The translations under genes were made by a program, and so were the position numbers. This document shows, in pieces, positions 58,977 through 64,000 of a stretch of DNA of 64,000 bases. Under the pieces are notes generated by a model. That model saw nothing but the letters and a program-made list of their open reading frames with translations, had not been told where the DNA came from and searched no databases. Numbering within the stretch: position 1 is the stretch's first letter; every line of letters starts with the position of its first letter. This DNA comes from Sphingobacterium daejeonense. Lineage in GTDB: Bacteria > Bacteroidota > Bacteroidia > Sphingobacteriales > Sphingobacteriaceae. Location: positions 620,001 to 684,000 of the forward strand of contig NZ_LR590470.1 of assembly GCF_901472535.1 (NCBI RefSeq), read 5' to 3'.

Positions 58977-59047
58977 ACTCATATGCTAGTAGGTTTGTTT
59001 AATAATTTTAAAAAATAAATAGCTATAAAGGTAATAAAAAATACGTA

Positions 59048-60037
59048 TTAGTAAGCCCATCTTAAATAAACGGATCCCCAAGTGAATCCACCACCAAATG
59101 CGGCTAAGATCAGGTTGTCGCCTTTTTTAAGTTGGCTTTCCCATTCCCATAAGCATAGTGGGATTGTTCCACTAGTTGTATTTCCATATTTTTGGATGTT
59201 TACCATTACTTTTTCTTCTGGCAATCCAGCACGTTCAGCAGTTGCATCAATAATTCTTTTATTGGCTTGGTGAGGTACTAACCAATTAACATCATCAGAT
59301 GTCAATTTGTTTCGTTCCATCACTTCGACAGCTACATCAGCCATATTGGTTACTGCAAATTTAAATACGGTACGTCCTTCTTGGTATGCGTAGTGCAATC
59401 CTGCGTCTACTGTTGCATGGGATGCAGGATTTAATGATCCTCCACCTTTGATGTTTAGGTATTGTCCACCCGAACCGTCAGTTTTTAGGATAGAATCAAT
59501 TACGCCATTTCCTTCAGTGTTTGGTTCCAAAAGAACAGCACCACAACCATCACCAAAAAGTATACATGTATTTCTATCTTGATAGTTTACTACTGCGGAC
59601 ATTTTGTCTCCACCGACTACCAATACTTTTTTATGTTTTCCCGACTCAATGAATTGTGCTCCGGTTGTTAATCCGAAAAGGAATCCAGAACAAGCAGCTT
59701 GCAAATCGTATCCCCAAGCTTTTGTTGCGCCAATTTTATCGGCTAAGATGTTTGCTGTAGCAGGGAACAACATATCAGGGGTACTTGTACAAAAGATAAT
59801 CAGGTCAATTTCTTCGGCTGATATGCCTCTTTTTTCCAATAACCCTTTTACTGCCGGCACTGCTAGGTCAGAAGTTGCTTTTCCGGGATCTTTTAATATT
59901 CTTCTCTCACGAATTCCTGTACGGGTTACGATCCATTCATCATTGGTGTCCACCATAGTTTCCAACTCTTTGTTGGTAAGGATATAGTCCGGAACGTAAC
60001 CATTTACTGCAGTAATAGCTGCGTGAATTTTAGACAT
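59048..60037 (-). CDS. fabH: Beta-ketoacyl-ACP synthase III
   Basis: Starts fatty-acid chains by condensing acetyl-CoA (or branched acyl-CoA) with malonyl-ACP. 329 residues. Catalytic Cys in [10 protein letters not shown], His in VPHQANKRI and Asn in [11 protein letters not shown] form the C-H-N triad. Bacteroidota often use branched starter units, so acceptor choice cannot be told. Directly follows plsX by 5 bases. Intact. Confidence 0.95.
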   Translation of the reverse strand: MSKIHAAITAVNGYVPDYILTNKELETMVDTNDEWIVTRTGIRERRILKDPGKATSDLAVPAVKGLLEKRGISAEEIDLIIFCTSTPDMLFPATANILADKIGATKAWGYDLQAACSGFLFGLTTGAQFIESGKHKKVLVVGGDKMSAVVNYQDRNTCILFGDGCGAVLLEPNTEGNGVIDSILKTDGSGGQYLNIKGGGSLNPASHATVDAGLHYAYQEGRTVFKFAVTNMADVAVEVMERNKLTSDDVNWLVPHQANKRIIDATAERAGLPEEKVMVNIQKYGNTTSGTIPLCLWEWESQLKKGDNLILAAFGGGFTWGSVYLRWAY

Positions 60038-60042
60038 ATTTT

Positions 60043-60981
60043 TTAATTAAAAGCAGATTTGATTTTCTCAATGAATTTTGATGCGATCATATCTCTTGAC
60101 AGTAATACCATATTTTTAATAGCCTCTGGACTTGATATTCCATGGCCGATAATCACAGGAGCATTTACTCCTAAGATTGGGCTTCCACCGTACTGCTCGT
60201 AATTGAATCTATCGAAGAATTGGTCTTTGAACCCTTTCTTCAATGTTACCACATAAAATGACTCCGCAAGTTTGAGTACGACATTTCCTGTGTATCCATC
60301 GCATACAATTACATCGGCATGATCACTGAATAGATCACGACCTTCTGCATTTCCGATAAAGTTGATTTTGTTGTTTTCTTTTAATAGGGGGTAGGTAGCG
60401 ATGGTGAGGTTGTTTCCTTTTTCTTCTTCTTCGCCGATGTTCAGTAGTCCGACTTTCGGAGAAGGGATGCCGTATACATGTTCTGCATATAGGCTTCCTA
60501 GGATTGCAAATTGGTTCAGCATTTCTGGTTTACAGTCTGCATTAGCTCCAACGTCCAATAGGATTCCGAATCCGTCTTTTAACTTAGGGACATTAGTTGC
60601 TATTGCTGGGCGAATAACCCCTGGAATTGTTTTAACGCTGAACATAGCGCCAACCAGCATGGCACCTGTGTTACCTGCAGATGAGAAAGAATCTATCTCT
60701 CCTGCTTTCAATAAGTCAAATCCCTTCGCAATGGAAGAGTTCGGTTTTTGGCTGATTGCTTTTGTGGGATGTTCGTGCATGCTGATATTATCAGGAGCAT
60801 GAACATAGTCAAATTTTGAGGGGTCAGATCCAGCATCGGCAATGGCTTTTTTGTTAGCTTCTTCATCGCCAAATAGAACGATTCTTTGGGAATCATCCAA
60901 CTGTTTTTGAGCTTCAATTGCTCCTTTGATGTTACAATCTGGAGCAAAATCTCCCCCCAACACGTCTAATCCAATCTTCAT
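60043..60981 (-). CDS. plsX: Phosphate acyltransferase PlsX
   Basis: Makes acyl-phosphate from acyl-ACP for phospholipid synthesis. 312 residues. [20 protein letters not shown] start, [16 protein letters not shown] [12 protein letters not shown] segment, [17 protein letters not shown] and [13 protein letters not shown] are family signatures. Between rpmF and fabH, as in many bacteria, though a terminator-like hairpin at 61012-61071 lies between rpmF and plsX and may set their relative levels. Intact. Confidence 0.94.
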   Translation of the reverse strand: MKIGLDVLGGDFAPDCNIKGAIEAQKQLDDSQRIVLFGDEEANKKAIADAGSDPSKFDYVHAPDNISMHEHPTKAISQKPNSSIAKGFDLLKAGEIDSFSSAGNTGAMLVGAMFSVKTIPGVIRPAIATNVPKLKDGFGILLDVGANADCKPEMLNQFAILGSLYAEHVYGIPSPKVGLLNIGEEEEKGNNLTIATYPLLKENNKINFIGNAEGRDLFSDHADVIVCDGYTGNVVLKLAESFYVVTLKKGFKDQFFDRFNYEQYGGSPILGVNAPVIIGHGISSPEAIKNMVLLSRDMIASKFIEKIKSAFN

Positions 60982-61011
60982 TCGTTATTATTTATATTAT
61001 TCAATAATACG

Positions 61012-61071
61012 CAAAAAACATCCCAAGTGAAAGTTAATAATATAAAATATTATACTTTTTTGGGATGTTTT
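61012..61071 (-). terminator. Terminator-like hairpin between rpmF and plsX
   Basis: Minus-strand AAAACATCCCAA (61060-61071) pairs with TTGGGATGTTTT (61015-61026), with a T-run after it; the loop contains a further TATAATATTTTATATTA dyad. Read-through could allow plsX co-expression. Confidence 0.75.
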
Positions 61072-61085
61072 CAATAAAGATGTCT

Positions 61086-61277
61086 TTAGACAGCAGCGGT
61101 ATTCTCAATAATTAATTTACCGTTGTAGTATAAGTTGCCGTCTACTGTATATGCGTGGTGAGGTCTATGCACCGCGCCAGTTTCTTTACAAACAGTTAAG
61201 CTAGGTAATTCCGCTTTATAGTGTGTTCTTCTCTTGTCTCTTCTAGATTTAGAAGTTTTACGTTTTGGATGTGCCAT
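61086..61277 (-). CDS. rpmF: 50S ribosomal protein L32
   Basis: 63 residues: AHPKRKTSKSRRDKRRTHYK basic N-terminus and the TVCKETGAVHRPHHAY core typical of bL32. The zinc-binding CxxC pairs of the C+ type are absent; only one Cys remains, so this is the zinc-free (C-) form. Lies 15 bases after the YceD-like gene, the conserved yceD-rpmF-plsX-fabH order. Confidence 0.95.
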   Translation of the reverse strand: MAHPKRKTSKSRRDKRRTHYKAELPSLTVCKETGAVHRPHHAYTVDGNLYYNGKLIIENTAAV

Positions 61278-61292
61278 CTCGTATTTTTTGTT

Positions 61293-61832
61293 TTAGTTAT
61301 TTTTAATATTCTTCAATGCTTCCCAACGAGGGTCAATGTTCTCTTCATTGTCCTCCTCAGACGAGCTGATTTCTTCGTTTTGTATTCTTCCCAACATTTC
61401 GGGGTCACACTCGATCCCGTCTCCATTTTCACTGCACTTAGGGTAAGGCGGCACTGCCACATTGATATACTCATAGAGTAATGGGGCAATGTCCAATTCA
61501 TAGTCGCTTTTGGAAAGGGTGATGACTTCTTCTGTGTCCTCGTTCCAATCTTCATCGCTGAATTTTACCAAAGCACGTTCCTTAATATGAACTGGAGAAT
61601 CAAATGTTGACAGGCATACATCGCAGGTAAGTTTTATAGTACCTTGAATGTCGAAATGAGCTATCAACATGTTTTCCTGTTTCTGTAGTTCAACAACTGC
61701 TTTTAAGTTGCCGTCCTGCACTAAGGAATGTTCGTAACATGCAAAGAACTTCTCGTCGATTTCAAAGTCAAAACTGTGCTTACCTGTTGAAAGACCTGAA
61801 AAGGGTATTCTGTATTTTTTTAGATACTTCAC
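61293..61832 (-). CDS. DUF177 (YceD-like) protein
   Basis: 179 residues with the DUF177 core LTCDVCLSTFDSPVHIKE, whose CxxC plus YPKCSENGDGIECDPE Cys pair may hold zinc. The acidic tail (SSEEDNEENIDP) is typical. YceD homologues sit directly upstream of rpmF in many phyla and affect 23S rRNA or L32 levels; the mechanism is not established. It starts at GTG 61832, about 20 bases after a -7-like box. Confidence 0.88.
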   Translation of the reverse strand: MKYLKKYRIPFSGLSTGKHSFDFEIDEKFFACYEHSLVQDGNLKAVVELQKQENMLIAHFDIQGTIKLTCDVCLSTFDSPVHIKERALVKFSDEDWNEDTEEVITLSKSDYELDIAPLLYEYINVAVPPYPKCSENGDGIECDPEMLGRIQNEEISSSEEDNEENIDPRWEALKNIKNN

Positions 61833-61851
61833 AATCTTGCATTTGAGCCTG

Positions 61852-61859
61852 CAAAAGTA
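61852..61859 (-). promoter_or_regulatory. Bacteroidota -7 promoter element
   Basis: Minus-strand TACTTTTG matches TAnnTTTG, 20 bases before the YceD-like start; it probably drives the yceD-rpmF-plsX-fabH-accBC block. Confidence 0.5.
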
Positions 61860-61906
61860 ATGATTAATTAAGTATAAATGAAATTTATTTTAAAAAATCG
61901 TGTAGG

Positions 61907-62557
61907 CTATTCGTAATAATTTTTTCCTAATTCAATTTTTGGGCGGTCGTTGGCCATTCTCCACTTATTGGTGTCTCTTAAGGAGTATGCACAGCCACAA
62001 TATTCTTGCATATAGAATTTTTCTTTTTTGCTGATTTCGAGCATCCTTGCAGATCCACCTTTTTTGCGCCAATTGAATGTCCAATATTCCATGTTGGGAA
62101 ATCTTGAAGCTGCTCTCAAGCCGCAGTCATTGATCTGCTCCATATTTTTCCAACGAGAAATTCCCAAAGAACTTGAGATGACGTCGAATCCATTGGCATC
62201 GGCATACTCTGCTGTTTTTTCAAACCTCATGTCAAAGCACATGGTACATCGGATTCCTTTTTCAGGTTCATGCTCCATGCCTTTAGCCAATTCAAACCAA
62301 TGATCTACATCATAGTCGGCATCGATAAATGGGATGTTGTGTTTTTCAGCAAAACGGATGTTTTCTTCTTTCCTGAGATCGTACTCTTTTCGTGGGTGGA
62401 TGTTAGGATTATAGAAATAGATGGTAAATTCTATGTCTGAAGCAATCAACGCCTCCATAACCTCACCGGAACAGGGAGCACAGCAGGAGTGAAGCAAAAG
62501 CTTTTTCCCTTGGTTGGGTAATTCCAACTTCTCTCTTACAAATTCTTTGTTCTCCAT
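61907..62557 (-). CDS. queH: Epoxyqueuosine reductase QueH
   Basis: Reduces epoxyqueuosine to queuosine in tRNA, the non-orthologous alternative to QueG. 216 residues. The [12 protein letters not shown] start, [10 protein letters not shown] and [11 protein letters not shown] provide the cysteines for the iron-sulfur and second metal site; [16 protein letters not shown] and [11 protein letters not shown] are family motifs. Single minus-strand gene divergent from the propeller lipoprotein. Intact. Confidence 0.93.
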   Translation of the reverse strand: MENKEFVREKLELPNQGKKLLLHSCCAPCSGEVMEALIASDIEFTIYFYNPNIHPRKEYDLRKEENIRFAEKHNIPFIDADYDVDHWFELAKGMEHEPEKGIRCTMCFDMRFEKTAEYADANGFDVISSSLGISRWKNMEQINDCGLRAASRFPNMEYWTFNWRKKGGSARMLEISKKEKFYMQEYCGCAYSLRDTNKWRMANDRPKIELGKNYYE

Positions 62558-62657
62558 TGCTTTATGTTCTATACTGCAATTTTACGTAAAACCATTTATT
62601 TAATCAACTTTAACACTTCTTAAAGACTTGGGGCATCGTCTGCAAACGATAATTTTA

Positions 62658-62665
62658 TACATTTG
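62658..62665 (+). promoter_or_regulatory. Bacteroidota -7 promoter element
   Basis: TACATTTG fits TAnnTTTG, 18 bases before the lipoprotein ATG at 62684. Confidence 0.55.
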
Positions 62666-62683
62666 TAATAAATTAATTGTTTT

Positions 62684-63763
62684 ATGAAACTAAGGTACCT
62701 GTTTGCTTTACTTGCTGTTGTCACCCTAATGGGATTCTATTCCTGTGAAAAGGATGACGATGAACCCCCTGTGAATAAATCTATTTCCAGATTATATATA
62801 TCCTATTCAGATTTTAATCCAAATACTAGCCAGACGAAGTTTAATAATGTTGCTCTATTACCATTTTCCGATGACTCTTCAAAAATGGATTTAGGTTTGC
62901 AAACTTTTACTTCCAATGCTAAGGGTGGTAGATCCATTTATTTTAATCCAAGTGCACAACTAGTTTTTCAAGGTTCCGATTATTATTTAGCTGCCGATAC
63001 GTTTATTTATAAGCTTGGAGTAGGAGAAACTGGGGTTCTAAATGATAAAGCAAGTATTCCGCAAAATAGATTAACAAATGTAAGAGGAATGGTTTTTCAT
63101 CCTAGTTTGGATAAATTATATGCTATTAATATTCGTCCGGATTCATCAATGTTGTATGTAATGGATAGACCGAGAGGTTTAACCAGTTCTCAACGAATGG
63201 GGCAACAATTTAAATTCAATGAAAATGCAGATTATTGGGATGTTACCATTGTTAAACATGGACTTGTTGTCAGTAAGAGTGGTACAAATGGAGGCATTGA
63301 AATTTATGATGATTTAATTATTTCAAGGGATTCGACAATTAACTCTAGGAATCCATCGAAAATTCTGACAGTAGCCAATGCTAATAATATTCAGGGCATG
63401 TCAGTGGATACCGTAAACAATATGCTTGCACTTACTGATTTTGTGGATAATGGGGCAGCATCTGTGGGGAGAATTTTGATATTTGACGATTATAGTGCCA
63501 TTAGCCAGGCAACTGGAACAATTACTCCAACGAGAATTATTACTGGAGTAAATACGAAGCTTAAACAGCCTATAGACGTAGAACTTGATTTCAGGAAAGA
63601 CAGTAAATATGTCTATGTAGCAGACAAAGAATCTAAGGCAGTGTACCGGTTTTTAAAAACTGACAATGGCAATGTTGCCCCGAATGGTACTTATGAACAT
63701 AAACAATCAGGGGTAAACCGAGTCTTTACACCGGCAGGAATTTCCTTGGATGCCAGGAATTAA
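62684..63763 (+). CDS. Beta-propeller-like lipoprotein
   Basis: 359 residues. Signal with lipobox FYSC (MKLRYLFALLAVVTLMGFYSC) followed by an acidic CEKDDDEPP tail typical of surface lipoproteins in Bacteroidota. The rest shows repeating blade-like segments ending in DxxxxKLYAINI or KYVYVADKE patterns, suggesting a seven-bladed propeller. No recognised catalytic or carbohydrate-binding motif. Function unknown; perhaps a ligand- or polymer-binding surface protein. Confidence 0.72.
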   Translation: MKLRYLFALLAVVTLMGFYSCEKDDDEPPVNKSISRLYISYSDFNPNTSQTKFNNVALLPFSDDSSKMDLGLQTFTSNAKGGRSIYFNPSAQLVFQGSDYYLAADTFIYKLGVGETGVLNDKASIPQNRLTNVRGMVFHPSLDKLYAINIRPDSSMLYVMDRPRGLTSSQRMGQQFKFNENADYWDVTIVKHGLVVSKSGTNGGIEIYDDLIISRDSTINSRNPSKILTVANANNIQGMSVDTVNNMLALTDFVDNGAASVGRILIFDDYSAISQATGTITPTRIITGVNTKLKQPIDVELDFRKDSKYVYVADKESKAVYRFLKTDNGNVAPNGTYEHKQSGVNRVFTPAGISLDARN

Positions 63764-63788
63764 GTGCTTTAAAATATTATTAATTGTG

Positions 63789-63815
63789 GAAGACGAGGTT
63801 ACATAATCTCGTCTT
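63789..63815. terminator. Bidirectional intrinsic terminator
   Basis: GAAGACGAG and CTCGTCTTC form a 9-bp stem around a 9-base loop, with T-rich sequence on the plus side. It overlaps the last codons of the minus-strand gene at the window end. Confidence 0.8.
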
Positions 63816-64000
63816 CTTCTATTAAGGACAACAGGGTTTCAACCTCTAATTTCTTTTCAGCATTGTCTACATGTTCGTAGGCGGCTATTAGATTTCTCAA
63901 TACTCTTTTAATGATGGCTATATTGTCACATGGCAAGGTGTATGCATCAGATAATGGCAGGTTGAGTTGCCTTAAGAAAGCATATATATCTTCTTCGCGC
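63799..64000 (-). CDS. C-terminal part of an unidentified protein
   Basis: Open frame from the window edge down to TAA 63799-63801, about 66 residues visible. It reads REEDIYAFLRQLNLPLSD, then helical, charged sequence (IIKRVLRNLIAAYEHVDN) and ends LSLIEEDEIM. Its regular Leu/Glu/Lys pattern suggests helical repeats, as in a TPR tail, but there are too few residues to assign a family. The start lies beyond the window. Confidence 0.6.
   Translation of the reverse strand, partial: REEDIYAFLRQLNLPLSDAYTLPCDNIAIIKRVLRNLIAAYEHVDNAEKKLEVETLLSLIEEDEIM

Overview
The window looks like chromosomal DNA from a Bacteroidota bacterium of the Sphingobacteriaceae type, Sphingobacterium or a close relative. 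The reasons are AT-rich DNA, several TAnnTTTG -7 promoter boxes, poor Shine-Dalgarno sequences, and typical family members: bacillithiol BshA, GldC, GLPDLI and HYC_CC_PP proteins, an HMA/TonB-dependent receptor fusion, an S46 peptidase and an ileS-dksA-lspA cluster. Genus is an inference. No rRNA, tRNA, CRISPR array, prophage, transposase or insertion sequence was seen.

About 38 single-base insertions or deletions break 21 genes, including ileS, glyA, ffh, lspA, frr, tatC, accB and nuoA. Undoing them restores family-length proteins, so I treat these as sequence errors and give each gene its full repaired span.

Layout. 0-0.9 kb: end of kdsC, then maf. 0.9-4.3 kb: HMA-TonB receptor, His/Cys-rich exported protein and a 37-residue membrane peptide. 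4.3-8.0 kb: trpDFBA on the minus strand behind a leader peptide with three tandem Trp codons and an attenuator hairpin. 8.1-11.3 kb: small proteins, PlsC, M20 dipeptidase. 11.5-15.1 kb: outer-membrane beta-barrel protein plus GLPDLI protein. 15.2-20.2 kb: histone-H1-like protein, S46 peptidase, DEAD helicase, gldC, EVE protein. 20.3-24.3 kb: LytTR regulator and a large propeller histidine kinase. 24.3-31.3 kb: thioesterase, RmlD-like reductase, M28 peptidase, lspA, dksA-like gene, ileS. 31.3-32.7 kb: two unusual non-coding repeat regions around an IscA-type gene. 32.7-41.2 kb: glyA, sigma factor, membrane metallopeptidase, ffh, nuoAB-purKE and a Tat-exported isomerase-like protein. 41.4-44.5 kb: frr, pyrH, bshA, arfB. 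44.6-47.4 kb: BlaI/M56 signalling pair with three evenly spaced operators, and a lipoprotein. 47.4-51.2 kb: purC, cbpM-cbpA and ferritin between two clusters of related palindromic repeats. 51.2-53.9 kb: self-regulated GntR/ABC operon. 54-64 kb: M28 peptidase, rpiB, tatC, then the lipid-precursor block yceD-rpmF-plsX-fabH-accB-accC, queH and a beta-propeller lipoprotein.

The best candidates for a closer look are the trp leader in front of trpD rather than trpE, the cloverleaf-like repeat at 50.4 kb, the 11-bp-phased inverted repeat at 32.4 kb, the repeat-extended ORF at 50.7-51.2 kb, the HMA-receptor fusion and the phased BlaI operators. I found no clearly new multi-gene system.
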